Source: Alkanindiges illinoisensis (GTDB taxonomy: Bacteria; Pseudomonadota; Gammaproteobacteria; Pseudomonadales; Moraxellaceae). From it: 64,000 bases of DNA. The position numbers and the translations under genes are program-made. Positions 9,881-21,128 of the stretch are shown piece after piece (position 1 is the first letter of the stretch; every line of letters begins with the position of its first letter). The notes under the pieces are model-generated. The model worked only from the letters and a program-made list of their open reading frames with translations, was not told the DNA's origin and ran no database searches. The DNA lies in assembly GCF_004377485.1 (NCBI RefSeq), contig NZ_SNTY01000076.1, forward strand, positions 1 through 64,000, given 5' to 3'.

Positions 9881-10840
9881 TTAGCCTTGTAAATGGTGAA
9901 TCAGCCAGCGCGCTGCACGGTCCGCTTCATTCAAGGTGATAGTATGCCCTGAATCAATGGCCTTTTTACTTAAGCTCTTGACCAGCCCTTGCGCCAATAG
10001 ATCATCCACAGCGCAGGTAATTCGATCCTGTTTAAGACGTGGCATTTGAATCAGGTGTACTTCACAGCCCGCAGTGAGCGCCTCATAGAGCATGGATACA
10101 CTGTCTTCAGTCACCCATACTACACTGGCCAGTTGCAGTTGTTCAAATAACCAGCCTGTTGGAGTCTGCTCAACCGGATACACAGTGACCTGCGGATACT
10201 GCGCTGTACTAAGCTTTTTTAAAAATTCCTGCTGCAGGAATTCAGAGGGGGTACGGCGCGACGTGGTTAAAATCAGCTGTTCATCAGCATGTTGCTGAGC
10301 TATGACCTGTTGCACCACTTGCTGCAACTGGATAATCAATCCAGCTTCTGACCAGCCATGCCGTTTGGAAGGCCCGCCAATTAAAATCAGGTTGCGGCCA
10401 GATTGATGGCGTTTCTCATTCACTAGCGGATTTAATACGCCTTCTGTTACCAGTATGCCAGGCTTAACAGGTGGATGGTCATGGCGTGGAATAATCAGGT
10501 AGTCAAACCAGCCTACAGGCAAACTGGGTTGCATTAAAATCAGCGACTTCACATGATGGTTTTTGTGGCGCAGAATTTTTTTGATGAGAAGCACTTTCCA
10601 GTGCGTGCGGTGCCCTACGCCAGTAATCAGGTCAGGGATGGGCAAGAGAGTTAAAATTGCAGGTAAGCGCTTGAATAACCAGAAGCTAAGCCAGCAGGTT
10701 ATCAAGGTAAGTAAGGATAGCTGCTGCACTACAATTTCAGTCAAATGAACTGGACAGGATTGCCGTTTAAGTCCAGCAGTCAAGCCCAACATTTGTGCCC
10801 GGTGGCCTGCCTTGCCATCACTGATATACCAGATTTGCAT
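9881..10840 (-). CDS. ELM1-family protein (LOS locus copy 2)
   Basis: A 319-residue ELM1-family protein, beginning IWYISDGKAGHRAQMLGLTAGL, with hydrophobic stretch TLITCWLSFWLFKRLPAILTL split around residues 45-65 and the conserved VTEDSVSMLYEALTAG near the C-terminus. The last motif parallels IDSMSMIMEA in the copy at 6904-7968, so the two are paralogues. It is the first LOS gene after the ilvE terminator, so a promoter should lie in 10841-10863 or within ilvE. Function probably in core glycosylation; not established. Confidence 0.7.
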   Translation of the reverse strand: MQIWYISDGKAGHRAQMLGLTAGLKRQSCPVHLTEIVVQQLSLLTLITCWLSFWLFKRLPAILTLLPIPDLITGVGHRTHWKVLLIKKILRHKNHHVKSLILMQPSLPVGWFDYLIIPRHDHPPVKPGILVTEGVLNPLVNEKRHQSGRNLILIGGPSKRHGWSEAGLIIQLQQVVQQVIAQQHADEQLILTTSRRTPSEFLQQEFLKKLSTAQYPQVTVYPVEQTPTGWLFEQLQLASVVWVTEDSVSMLYEALTAGCEVHLIQMPRLKQDRITCAVDDLLAQGLVKSLSKKAIDSGHTITLNEADRAARWLIHHLQG

Positions 10841-10863
10841 GACTTTTTTACCTGCCTAAAACC

Positions 10864-10910
10864 AAAAAACCCAACCTATCCGGTTATAAATCCAGACAGG
10901 TTAGGTTTTT
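10864..10910 (-). terminator. Rho-independent terminator of ilvE
   Basis: On the minus strand a 12-13 bp stem (AAACCTAACCTGTC pairing with GGATAGGTTGGGTTT, two wobble or mismatched pairs) is followed by a run of T. It starts a few bases after the ilvE stop and separates ilvE from the LOS genes. Confidence 0.8.
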
Positions 10911-10916
10911 AAGGAT

Positions 10917-11843
10917 TTAAGCAACCGGTGTTAACCAGTGACGGTATTTTTCAACTTTTCCAGTCACTGCATCAAAGAAGATTTTTTGCAGTTTTTCAGT
11001 AATTGGCCCACGCACACCTGTACCAATCGGACGATCATCATACTCACGGATTGGAGTAACTTCTGCAGCCGTACCGGTAAAGAAGGCTTCATCGGCAATA
11101 TAGAATTCGTCACGGGTAATGCGACGCTCAATCACCTGAAGACCTTCGTCATACGCAATCTGGATAATGGTTTGACGGGTAATACCATCCAGGCCACCAC
11201 AGGCCAGATCCGGTGTGTGCAATACACCATCCTTGACCAGAAATACGTTTTCACCTGCGCCCTGACAAACAAAGCCCTGCGGGTCCAATAGCATGGCTTC
11301 ATCATAGCCTGCCGTAGTGACTTCCTGATTGGCCAGAATGGATACTGGATAGTTACCCACCGCTTTGGCTTTACACATGGTGATGTTTGGCTGGTGATGG
11401 GTAAATGAAGAGGTTTTGACACGGATGCCTTTTTCCATCCCTTCAGCACCCAGATAGGCACCCCACGGCCATGCAGCAACAGCCACATGTACCTGATTAT
11501 TTTTGGCGGCAATGCCCAGTTTTTCCGAACCAATCCACGCAATTGGACGCAAATAGCAGGATTTCAGGCTATTTTCCCGCACGACTGCTTTTTGTGCTTC
11601 CATCAGCGTGTCCAGATCATAGGTCACTTTCATCTGGAAAATCTTGGCAGAATTTAACAGGCGCTGGGTATGCTCGCGCAGTTTAAAAATGACAGTGCCC
11701 TGCTCGGTTTCATAGGCACGCACACCTTCAAACACGCCCATGCCATAATGCAGGGTGTGGGTTAACACATGAACTTTTGCATCGCGCCAGTCAACCAGTT
11801 TACCATCATGCCAAATTAGACCATCACGTTCAGCCATACTCAC
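10917..11843 (-). CDS. ilvE: Branched-chain amino acid aminotransferase
   Basis: A 308-residue PLP enzyme of fold type IV, making leucine, isoleucine and valine from their keto acids with glutamate as amino donor. The N-terminus VLTHTLHYGMGVFEGVRAYE and the lysine in CKAKAVGNYPVS, which should bind PLP, are diagnostic, as is FFTGTAAEVTPIRE near the C-terminus. The frame opens with GTG at 11843, giving the N-terminus length usual for the family; an ATG at 11837 is an alternative. It lies 83 bases after glnE and marks the left boundary of the LOS locus, as in Acinetobacter. Confidence 0.95.
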   Translation of the reverse strand: MSMAERDGLIWHDGKLVDWRDAKVHVLTHTLHYGMGVFEGVRAYETEQGTVIFKLREHTQRLLNSAKIFQMKVTYDLDTLMEAQKAVVRENSLKSCYLRPIAWIGSEKLGIAAKNNQVHVAVAAWPWGAYLGAEGMEKGIRVKTSSFTHHQPNITMCKAKAVGNYPVSILANQEVTTAGYDEAMLLDPQGFVCQGAGENVFLVKDGVLHTPDLACGGLDGITRQTIIQIAYDEGLQVIERRITRDEFYIADEAFFTGTAAEVTPIREYDDRPIGTGVRGPITEKLQKIFFDAVTGKVEKYRHWLTPVA

Positions 11844-11926
11844 GGCGTTGTTACTCCAAATTTTTACAAGAATTCTTTAAAAGCCCAGATATAAGCCTTT
11901 GTTTGAAAATGCAGAAGGACAAGCAT

Positions 11927-14722
11927 TTAATCATCCATTCCAGCAATAGCGGCTGGATCAATCAAACGTTGCCATAGCGTGCAAACGACCTTGCGGGTCT
12001 CAAACCAATCGGCAGCCTGAACTTGCATGGATTGCTGGGCAAGGGCTAACCGGTGGCTGGTCGTACGTTCGCGCAGGTACGCAGCAGTCAGGGCATCAGC
12101 ATCGCTACGGGATAAGCAGCCTGCTGTTGCCGTGTCATCAAGGATACGTACATTATCGGAGAAACGGGCGAGATCTGGATTCGTCCCGCTCCAAGCGAGC
12201 ACTGCATACTGTGCCATAAATTCAATATCAACGATACCACCTGCGTCCTGTTTTAAATGAAAAATCCCGGCTTTTTGCTGATCACTGCTTGAACCCAAAT
12301 GATCTTTCATTTTCTGGCGCATACTTTTAACTTCCTGCCGTACCATTGCTTCATCACGTGGACGCGTCAGGATTTGATGACGGATTTGTTCAAAACGCTG
12401 CCTGACCAAGGCATCTCCGGCAATACTGCGCGCCCTGACCAATGCCTGATGCTCCCACAGCCAGGCACTTTTTTCCTGATAATGCGCAAAGGCGTTCAGG
12501 CTCGATACCAGCACACCAGCTTGCCCGGATGGCCGTAACCTCGTATCGACTTCATAAGCACGCCCATCCAGGGTTTGCGTGGTCAGCAGCGACATTAGTT
12601 TCTGCGCCACCTTGACACAAAATTCCATGCCGCTAATGGATTTTTTACCATCCGTATCGGATTGCTCATCCACATCATGTAAAAACACCAGATCAAGGTC
12701 TGAGCCATAGCCCAGTTCAATACCGCCCAGCTTGCCATAGCCCACAATGGCAAACGCAGGAGCGTCCAGTGTCAGGCTTTCGCCATTACTCCGTTTGGGC
12801 AGGCCATGCCGCGCATAGACACTGTCCAGCGCCAGGTGCAAACTGGCCTGTAATACCACTTCAGCAATATCGGTTAATGCATCTGACACTTTCATCAAGG
12901 GACGCTCGGCGAGCACATCGCTGGCTGCCACAGCCAACACCTGACTTTTCTTGAATAAGCGCAGTACCCGCATTTGCTCTTCAATATCATCCCGCTCCAC
13001 CCGTAATAACAACTGGCGCAGGTTATCCTGCAAGTCATGGCGCGATGGCAAATCAAAATCCGTGGATAAGAACTCATCAAGCAACACAGGATAATGGGTT
13101 AATTCCTCAGCAATCCATGGGCTTACCGAAACAATATCAACCAGCCTTTGTAAAGCACCCTGATTTTCAACCAGCATCACTAGATACACACTGCGCCGTA
13201 AAATACTTTCAATCAGGGGAATTAACCGCGTTAAAGCCAGTTGAGGTTTTTGTTTTTTTAATAAAATACGGATTAGCGCAGGCCAAAAGGCATCCAGCCG
13301 CAAGCGTGCATTTTCAGGCAGCTTTTTAATGGCACTGCTGTTCCAGAAGTTTTGCACCAGTTGCCATGTGGCTTCATCAATTTTTTGCTGCAAGGCAAGC
13401 AGTGATTCCGAATCATTATGATCTTCCAGTGTTTCTGAACGATCATTAATTAACTGGGCAAACTGCTGGCTCACCACTTGCCGCACCTGCTGGAGCTGCT
13501 CTAAAAATGCAGACCAGTCCTTAAAGTGAAGGATTTGGGTAATACGTGCCTGAATCTCAGGCTGGGTGGGCAAAAGCTGCGTTTGCTGGTCGTCGATGGC
13601 CTGAATCGCATGTTCCAGACGCCTTAAAAACAGGTAACTGTCCTGCAAGGCATTTACATCGACTGGCGCAATTAAGCCTGCCTCACCTAGCCGCTGCAAG
13701 GCAGTCAGGCAGTGCTTAACCCGCAGTTCGCGTCGTGCGCCACCATAAATCAGCTGGAACACCTGCACGATAAATTCAATTTCACGAATACAACCAGCGC
13801 CCAGCTTAATATCGTCTTCACTATCGCGCCGCTGTACTTCACGCTCAATCATGGCTTTCATGTCACGCATGGCTGCAATTGCGGTGTAATCCACATAGCG
13901 TCGATAAACAAAAGGCCGGGTCATGTCCATTAGCAGTTGCCCGGCTTTACCACCAGTAATGCCACGCGCCTTGATCCAGGCATAGCGCTCCCACTCACGG
14001 CCATGCTGTGCCAGATAACGCTCCAGTGCGGCATGGCTAATGGCCAGCGCACTGCCATCACCCCAGGGCCGCAGGCGCATATCCACCCGGAATACAAAGC
14101 CATCGGCAGTCACCTGATCCAGCATACGAATCACACTTTGCCCCCATTGAATACAAAACTGCTGGTTATCAATGGACTTGCGCCCATTGGTAGCCCCTGC
14201 TTCATCAAAGGCAAAAATCAGGTCAATGTCACTGGACAGGTTTAACTCCTGTGCACCCAGTTTGCCCATGCCAATCACAATTAAATCCTGAACCTGTCCG
14301 TTTTCCTCCCCAATCGGCTCGCCATAACGGGCGATTAAGGGCTGTTTGGCCAGTTTTACCGCTGAGACAATGCAGGCATCCGCAAAATCAGACAGTTCAC
14401 GAGTCAGTTGAATCACGTCAGTTAAATCATTGGCATCCTGCCATATCCAGCGCAACATCAAGCGGGCGCGCAATTGCCGGGCTTTTTTCATCCACAGGCT
14501 TTCTTCAGAACAGGAGTCCAGCGTTTGCTGCACCAGCATGTTGATCTGTTCGGTGGTTAAGAGCGGTAGAAACTGGTCAATGGCATAATCCTGCATCCAC
14601 ACATCCGGCAACTGCTGCATCACCTGCCGGGCATAATTGCTGGCCAGCAGCGTGCGTTCGTATTGCTCCGAATTAACCAATCCTATGCTTCGAGATTGAT
14701 CTGCCTGTTGAATATCTGCCAT
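11927..14722 (-). CDS. glnE: Bifunctional glutamine synthetase adenylyltransferase/deadenylase
   Basis: About 931 residues with two nucleotidyltransferase domains. The N-terminal one carries GMGKLGAQELNLSSDIDLIF and removes AMP from glutamine synthetase; the C-terminal one carries GYGKLGGIELGYGSDLDLVF and adds it. A helical region between them binds PII proteins. It links glutamine synthetase activity to nitrogen status. The frame opens at 14740, but the ATG at 14722 has AAGGA at a good distance and is chosen. ilvE follows in the same direction. Confidence 0.96.
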   Translation of the reverse strand: MADIQQADQSRSIGLVNSEQYERTLLASNYARQVMQQLPDVWMQDYAIDQFLPLLTTEQINMLVQQTLDSCSEESLWMKKARQLRARLMLRWIWQDANDLTDVIQLTRELSDFADACIVSAVKLAKQPLIARYGEPIGEENGQVQDLIVIGMGKLGAQELNLSSDIDLIFAFDEAGATNGRKSIDNQQFCIQWGQSVIRMLDQVTADGFVFRVDMRLRPWGDGSALAISHAALERYLAQHGREWERYAWIKARGITGGKAGQLLMDMTRPFVYRRYVDYTAIAAMRDMKAMIEREVQRRDSEDDIKLGAGCIREIEFIVQVFQLIYGGARRELRVKHCLTALQRLGEAGLIAPVDVNALQDSYLFLRRLEHAIQAIDDQQTQLLPTQPEIQARITQILHFKDWSAFLEQLQQVRQVVSQQFAQLINDRSETLEDHNDSESLLALQQKIDEATWQLVQNFWNSSAIKKLPENARLRLDAFWPALIRILLKKQKPQLALTRLIPLIESILRRSVYLVMLVENQGALQRLVDIVSVSPWIAEELTHYPVLLDEFLSTDFDLPSRHDLQDNLRQLLLRVERDDIEEQMRVLRLFKKSQVLAVAASDVLAERPLMKVSDALTDIAEVVLQASLHLALDSVYARHGLPKRSNGESLTLDAPAFAIVGYGKLGGIELGYGSDLDLVFLHDVDEQSDTDGKKSISGMEFCVKVAQKLMSLLTTQTLDGRAYEVDTRLRPSGQAGVLVSSLNAFAHYQEKSAWLWEHQALVRARSIAGDALVRQRFEQIRHQILTRPRDEAMVRQEVKSMRQKMKDHLGSSSDQQKAGIFHLKQDAGGIVDIEFMAQYAVLAWSGTNPDLARFSDNVRILDDTATAGCLSRSDADALTAAYLRERTTSHRLALAQQSMQVQAADWFETRKVVCTLWQRLIDPAAIAGMDD

Positions 14723-14934
14723 GCTGTTTCCTTGCTTCATTAGAATTACTGCTCAATACTGCCAATCAGTCCTGCCAGTGAATTATGCGTAGTAACTGCT
14801 TCATAGTGAATCATTTACTACAAAACTGCACCCTGCCACTGTATTGCTTACCCTAAATCAATGCTATATCTGCCATAACTTAATGTTAAATCCCGTTTTA
14901 TCACGAATAACACCAATTCCTTACAGGAAAAATC

Positions 14935-15687
14935 ATGAATCAGCCTAGCCATCGTTCTTCCCTACTCCCTTATATAACACTGGGCGCATTACTGGCACTG
15001 GGTTTTATTATTTCAGCATGGATTTTGGCTCATAGTGCCAAGCAGGTGGCAAGCTCGCGTGAAAGCATTACCGTCAAAGGCACCGCTGAAAAAGCAATCA
15101 AGGCAGACCGGGCACTCTGGAGTATCAGTATTACAGCCTATGGGGCAAACGTCGCCGAGGCATTGCCGCAGCTTCAGCAAAATGTGGCACAGGTTAAAAG
15201 CCAGTTACTGGCCTCAAAACTTATAAATAGCAGTCAGTTGCAGCAATACGACTGGACGTCAGAACCGGTTTACCAGCGTGATGAACAACGAAATGAAAAC
15301 CGGATTGTGGGTTATACACTCACGCAGCGTCTGGGCGCCGTATTTAATGATGTCAGTATTCCAGAAAAATTAAATGCACAGGTTAACCAGATGATTATTA
15401 ATGGCCTGAGCATTGAGCGCAATGACACGCAATATCTGGTGACCAATATTGAGGGGATTAAACTATCCCTGATTGCAGCAGCTACCAAAAATGCCCATGA
15501 TCGGGCGCTTGAATTTGCCAAAAGCGGTGAGGTAACAGTGGGTACTATGCGCTCTGCCTCGCAGGGCGTATTTCAGATCAATGCCCCATTGTCTACTGGT
15601 TCTGATGAATATGGCGGCGAATATAACACCACTACCATTGATAAAATGGCGCGTGTGGTTGTTACGGTTAATTATGGAATTCAATAA
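14935..15687 (+). CDS. SIMPL-domain (DUF541) periplasmic protein
   Basis: A 250-residue protein with an N-terminal membrane anchor or uncleaved signal (about residues 13-34) followed by a SIMPL/DUF541 domain: SRESITVKGTAEKAIKADRALWSI at its start and MARVVVTVNY at its end are typical. Relatives (BP26, YggE) lie in the periplasm or outer membrane and are linked to oxidative-stress tolerance, mechanism unclear. Good ribosome binding site AGGAAAAATC before the ATG. Divergent from glnE. Confidence 0.85.
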   Translation: MNQPSHRSSLLPYITLGALLALGFIISAWILAHSAKQVASSRESITVKGTAEKAIKADRALWSISITAYGANVAEALPQLQQNVAQVKSQLLASKLINSSQLQQYDWTSEPVYQRDEQRNENRIVGYTLTQRLGAVFNDVSIPEKLNAQVNQMIINGLSIERNDTQYLVTNIEGIKLSLIAAATKNAHDRALEFAKSGEVTVGTMRSASQGVFQINAPLSTGSDEYGGEYNTTTIDKMARVVVTVNYGIQ

Positions 15688-15719
15688 TCTGTTCTTGCAT
15701 CAACTTCACTGCAATAACA

Positions 15720-15759
15720 CTGCTTTGACCAACCCAATAGCTTGAGCTGGTCAAAGCAG
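15720..15759. terminator. Perfect 12-bp hairpin between convergent genes
   Basis: CTGCTTTGACCA pairs perfectly with TGGTCAAAGCAG across a 16-base loop, just after the SIMPL gene and facing the convergent kinase gene. There is no strong T run on either side, so terminator function is likely but not certain. Confidence 0.5.
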
Positions 15760-15858
15760 AGAAAAATTCAGGTTTTTAGTATAAATTCTTTGATGACAAG
15801 GGCTGCCTAATACATAGAAACTTGATATATAGCAGTTTAGGCCATACCGAATCGCTAA

Positions 15859-17088
15859 TTAGCAAATCGGTGGTTTATACGGGATCATAATGGTAAAGGT
15901 AGTGCCTTCATTGGGCTTGGAATTAATTTCAATCCGGCCATTATTCTTTTCCACAAACTGACGACATAGCAGCAAGCCCAGACCAGTACCCTTCTCACCA
16001 TCGGTACCCTTGATGCTTTTGGGTTGCTGGCGCATAAAGAACTCCCGGATTTGCTCTTCAGGCATACCAATGCCCGTATCGCGTACAGCAATATGGATTT
16101 CCTCATTTACCTTGTGCGCAGACAGATAAACATGCCCACCGCTAGGGGTAAACTTGATGGCATTGGAGGTCAGATTTTGCAGCACTGATGTCATCATGTT
16201 CAGGTCAACATGCACAGTTAACCGGGGATCAGCATCATTATGCAGGATTACATTTTTCTTTTGTGCCATTGCACCCAGCACTTCAAACACAGTCTGGAAG
16301 ACCTGTTCAATCTGCACATCCTGCGGACGATAAATAATCGCACCGCCTTCTGACATGGCCCATTGCAGCAGGTTTTCCAGCAAGCGGAATGTGGCATGCG
16401 CCGTGCTGCGCAAATAGCCTACAATGTCCCGAATGCCTTTTTCATCAAGGTCTTCGATTTCAGTTTCCAGTACTTCGGAAAAGCCTAAGATACCATGGAA
16501 AGGCGCACGCAGGTCATGCGCAATAATTGAGAAAAATTTATCCTTGTTAAAATTAATTTCTTTAAGCTTTTCGTTGGAAACCTCAAGCGCACGGTGCGAC
16601 TTGCGTAGTTCCAAGTGCACCATGACCTGATGGGCAAGAATGCGTAACGCCTCAATCTGACTTGGTTCCAGCTTGCGTGGCTTGGAATCCTGAATACATA
16701 GTGTTCCCAGTATCTGCCCATCACTGGTTTTTAGCGGCGCACCGGCATAAAAGCGCACGTTCAGGTCGCCATTTAAAGTGGGATTATCGACAAAGCGTTC
16801 ATCAAGGCTGGTGTCTTCCACAATAAAAACGTCTGGCTGCAAGATGGCATGGCTGCAAATACTAAACTTGCGGTCTACTTCTGCGCCGCGCTCTACGCCA
16901 TGTGCCGACTTGAACCAGCTTCGCTTGTCATCCAGCAAACTAATAATGGAAATAGGGACATTGCAAATACTGGCAGCCAGCTGAACCAGATCATTAAAGC
17001 ACTCTTCATCCTCAGTATCCATAATCTGATACTGATTCAAGGCATACAGGCGTTCAGGTTCGTTGCTTGGCAACTCAGCCTCGATCAT
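15859..17088 (-). CDS. GAF-domain sensor histidine kinase (orphan)
   Basis: About 409 residues with no membrane segment, so cytoplasmic. A GAF domain spans roughly residues 15-160; then a HisKA domain with the phosphorylated His191 in IIAHDLRAP, the N box LQNLTSNAIKFTP (about 303-315), DTGIG (337-341) and GTGLG (367-371) of the ATPase domain. The ATG at 17088 has AGGA at proper distance; a TTG-initiated frame five codons longer is less likely. No response regulator is adjacent, so its partner is elsewhere. The signal sensed is unknown. Confidence 0.85.
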   Translation of the reverse strand: MIEAELPSNEPERLYALNQYQIMDTEDEECFNDLVQLAASICNVPISIISLLDDKRSWFKSAHGVERGAEVDRKFSICSHAILQPDVFIVEDTSLDERFVDNPTLNGDLNVRFYAGAPLKTSDGQILGTLCIQDSKPRKLEPSQIEALRILAHQVMVHLELRKSHRALEVSNEKLKEINFNKDKFFSIIAHDLRAPFHGILGFSEVLETEIEDLDEKGIRDIVGYLRSTAHATFRLLENLLQWAMSEGGAIIYRPQDVQIEQVFQTVFEVLGAMAQKKNVILHNDADPRLTVHVDLNMMTSVLQNLTSNAIKFTPSGGHVYLSAHKVNEEIHIAVRDTGIGMPEEQIREFFMRQQPKSIKGTDGEKGTGLGLLLCRQFVEKNNGRIEINSKPNEGTTFTIMIPYKPPIC

Positions 17089-17337
17089 ATTGCAATTCCT
17101 CAAAATGGTTTATCTGGTGCTGCGTAGTGATTTACGTCTTGTTATACCTTCCTCTGATAAGACTCATATCTTAACATTTAATCAATAAAACTTCATAAAA
17201 AAAATATAAGCCTACATTTTTAAAGTCTTTGATTTTAAAATGCAACATTATATGGCCCTTGTGTAAAAGGCCATATCATAGAAGCTATTTTAATATGCAT
17301 GTGAAAAGCATTTTAGGATTTAAGTAACTGATTGTCC

Positions 17338-18459
<1,122 letters not shown>

Positions 18460-18665
18460 TTAACCTAAATGAATCCAGCGAAGAAACAGTTCACCGATTT
18501 TTAAACGACTTTCAAAATCAGGCGTCTATTGTCGTTGATTATACAAAGAAGTGCTAGCACCTCTATTTTAGAGCAGGCAATATTAATAACGTTTAGGCAT
18601 TTAAAATTAGCGTGTCTTTATCAAGTTAATAGTACTTTATTGCATATTCAGGTAAATGATTAAAT

Positions 18666-19823
18666 ATGTCCCAAAACGATGAAAAGATTGGTAATAAAAA
18701 TGACGCTGATCCCACTATTATCATTTCTGATAATCCGCACCAGGATAAATATGAAATATTAAAAGAGAAATTGCGCTATAAGCAGGCCAAACGTGAAAAT
18801 AATAAAAAGATAGATCACAAGCAAGTACGGCTGAATATTCAGGCTAATGCCCTGCCCAGCAAAACTTTCTTTATTATGAATACACTGGCAGGCATCATTG
18901 CAGGCTATGGCTTACTTGCCAACTCACCAGCGGTAGTGATTGGAGCCATGCTGGTGGCAATGATGACTGGGCCAATTTCCGGTATTGCCCTAGCCCTGAT
19001 TGATAATCGCATGATCCTGCTGGGTACATCCTTAAAAACCCTGCTTGGCGGAATTGGCCTACTGGCGGCGGTAGGTATCTTGCTGGGTATTATTCACGAT
19101 AACATGCCCATCAGTGCAGAAATACTGGCACGTACAAGCCCAAATTTTATGGATTTAATGGTTGCACTGGCTGGCGGCGCTGCTGGGGCATTTGCATCAA
19201 TTTCAACACGCTTGTCAGTGGCAGTGGTTGGTGTAGCAGTAGCCACTGCTCTGGTGCCGCCTTTGGTTGCGATGGGTATTTTGCTGGCACATTTTGAATG
19301 GAAACTGGCGCTGGGCGCATTTATTCTGGTTTTTACCAATATGGTGGCGATTCAGTTTAGCTCATCACTGGTGTTATGGATTGCAGGTTTTCGCCGGGTA
19401 ACTGATAAAGAAGCTGATAAAAGTGCGCTGGCTTTTATCAAACGCAATGTTATTAGCCTGATCATGCTCGGGTTCTTGACAGTTTATCTCGGCTTAAATT
19501 TGCTAGGCACGGTTGAAAAGCAACATTATCAGGCATCTACGACCAAGCATCTTCAGGTTTTATTTTCCAAGCAGAACAACGTCATTGAGCAAGTACAATA
19601 TATTCCCTATAACAATTTCATGCTCATCCGAGTGATGCTGCAAGGCGATATTGCCCCCAGCAAGCAGGAAGTACTTGCAGCCCAAAAAAGCATTGCACCC
19701 GGCAAGGATGGCCTGCCCGTTAAGCTTCAGGTACGCTTTTCACCGGTAACTATTGTGCAGCCTGAGTTGCTGGATGATTTATCACTCACCTCTACCGAGG
19801 CTGATTCGCTGGCACAGCAATAG
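18666..19823 (+). CDS. DUF389 (TIGR00341) membrane protein
   Basis: A 385-residue inner-membrane protein. A charged N-terminal region of about 60 residues precedes several hydrophobic helices; the sequence SPAVVIGAMLVAMMTGPISGIALAL with ANSP and MxxGPI is typical of DUF389. A soluble C-terminal domain follows residue about 280. The family's transport or signalling role is not established. It is divergent from tgt and convergent with queA, inserted between two queuosine genes. Confidence 0.8.
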   Translation: MSQNDEKIGNKNDADPTIIISDNPHQDKYEILKEKLRYKQAKRENNKKIDHKQVRLNIQANALPSKTFFIMNTLAGIIAGYGLLANSPAVVIGAMLVAMMTGPISGIALALIDNRMILLGTSLKTLLGGIGLLAAVGILLGIIHDNMPISAEILARTSPNFMDLMVALAGGAAGAFASISTRLSVAVVGVAVATALVPPLVAMGILLAHFEWKLALGAFILVFTNMVAIQFSSSLVLWIAGFRRVTDKEADKSALAFIKRNVISLIMLGFLTVYLGLNLLGTVEKQHYQASTTKHLQVLFSKQNNVIEQVQYIPYNNFMLIRVMLQGDIAPSKQEVLAAQKSIAPGKDGLPVKLQVRFSPVTIVQPELLDDLSLTSTEADSLAQQ

Positions 19824-19867
19824 CTGAGTTAGCTCTGCAATAAAGCCAGTGAATCTGACTGTAAAAT

Positions 19868-20902
19868 CTAGATCTTTCGATCAATCAACATCGCATCGCC
19901 ATAGCTAAAGAAACGGTATTTTTCTTGAATGGCATGTGCATAGGCTTGAAGCACAGGCTCACGGCCAGCCAGCGCTGACACCAGCATCAACAAGGTAGAT
20001 TCCGGTAAATGAAAATTGGTAAGTAACCGGTCAATCACCTTAAAACGATAGCCGGGATAAATAAAAATATCCGTTTCGCCAGACCATGCCTTGAGTTCAC
20101 CATTATTGGCTTTGGCGGCACTTTCCAGCGCGCGGGTTGCAGTGGTGCCAACTGCAATAATTTTGCCGCCATTTGCTTTGGTTTTTTCAACCAGCTCAAC
20201 GGTAGCTTGGGGTACTTCGCCCCACTCACTATGCATAACATGCTCAGCAATATTATCGGTGCGCACCGGCTGAAAAGTTCCTGCACCTACATGCAAAGTC
20301 ACAAAAGCCTTGTCAATACCTTTTTGCGCTAGCGCTGTCAGCAACTCATCATCAAAATGCAGACTGGCTGTGGGTGCTGCTACACTAGCGGCCTTATCTG
20401 GATTATTAAAGACGGTCTGATAACGCTCGTCATCGGTTTCATCCGCTGCACGGTTAAAATAAGGCGGAATCGGTAGGGCGCCAAACTGCTCTAGCGCTGG
20501 CAATACAGGCTGGTTAAAGCGCAACGCATACAGGTTATTTTGCCGCCCTTCAACTTGCGCTTCCAACTGACTATCTGCCAGATATAAGGTAGCGCCAGCT
20601 TTAGGCGAATTACTGGCTTTAACATGCGCAAGTGCGGTATCTGTCCCGGTAATACGCTCTACCAGTACTTCAACTGCACCGCCGCTGGCTCGCTTGCCAT
20701 GCAGGCGCGCCTTGATTACCCGTGTATCATTGAGTACTAATAAATCACCTGCCTGCAATAACTCGGGAAGCTGGGCAATAGTGCAGTCTTTGGTCTGACC
20801 CTGTGCATTGAGATGCAACAGACGTGATGCACTGCGTTTGGCTAGGGGATAACGGGCAATCAGCTCGTCCGGAAGGTTATAGGAAAAATCAGATAATTGC
20901 AT
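19868..20902 (-). CDS. queA: S-adenosylmethionine:tRNA ribosyltransferase-isomerase
   Basis: About 344 residues. QueA uses the ribosyl part of SAM to convert preQ1 in tRNA to epoxyqueuosine. Typical motifs are [15 protein letters not shown] at the start, [26 protein letters not shown] and [23 protein letters not shown] two codons upstream (20908) is possible, but ATG at 20902 gives the standard MQLSDF start. Works after Tgt in queuosine synthesis. Confidence 0.96.
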   Translation of the reverse strand: MQLSDFSYNLPDELIARYPLAKRSASRLLHLNAQGQTKDCTIAQLPELLQAGDLLVLNDTRVIKARLHGKRASGGAVEVLVERITGTDTALAHVKASNSPKAGATLYLADSQLEAQVEGRQNNLYALRFNQPVLPALEQFGALPIPPYFNRAADETDDERYQTVFNNPDKAASVAAPTASLHFDDELLTALAQKGIDKAFVTLHVGAGTFQPVRTDNIAEHVMHSEWGEVPQATVELVEKTKANGGKIIAVGTTATRALESAAKANNGELKAWSGETDIFIYPGYRFKVIDRLLTNFHLPESTLLMLVSALAGREPVLQAYAHAIQEKYRFFSYGDAMLIDRKI

Positions 20903-21041
20903 GAACACAGCATGACAGCCAAAAGTGTGGGAATTATAACGAATTGAAAAGTCAAAAACTAATCAAACAGCTTAAAAGCCAACCCGTTGTGCTTGACAAT
21001 AATTTTGAGGCCGCTAAGATAGCAACCCATATCTACTCCTG

Positions 21042-21128
21042 CCCGGGGTGGTGAAATTGGTAGACGCGGTGGACTCAAAATCCACTGTCAGAGATGACGT
21101 GTCGGTTCGAGTCCGACCCCCGGGACCA
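21042..21128 (+). tRNA. tRNA-Leu (anticodon CAA)
   Basis: An 87-base class II tRNA with encoded CCA. The acceptor stem CCCGGGG pairs with CCCCGGG, the anticodon loop is CTCAAAA giving anticodon CAA, the T arm is GTCGG-TTCGAGT-CCGAC, and a long variable arm is present as expected for leucine. It lies 139 bases upstream of queA on the opposite strand. It borders an accessory block, but no duplicate of its 3' end was seen downstream. Confidence 0.96.

Noticed and set aside
12000-14600. Several 60-100 codon frames antisense to glnE
   Set aside because: They mirror the coding pattern of glnE, lack ribosome binding sites and resemble no family.
17251-17275. Terminator at TATGGCC/GGCCATA downstream of tgt
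   Set aside because: A good stem exists but neither strand has a T run after it; kept only as a hairpin of unknown role.
18551-18560. GTGCTAGCAC palindrome between tgt and the DUF389 gene
   Set aside because: Ten bases are too short to support an operator call without a known regulator or a second copy.
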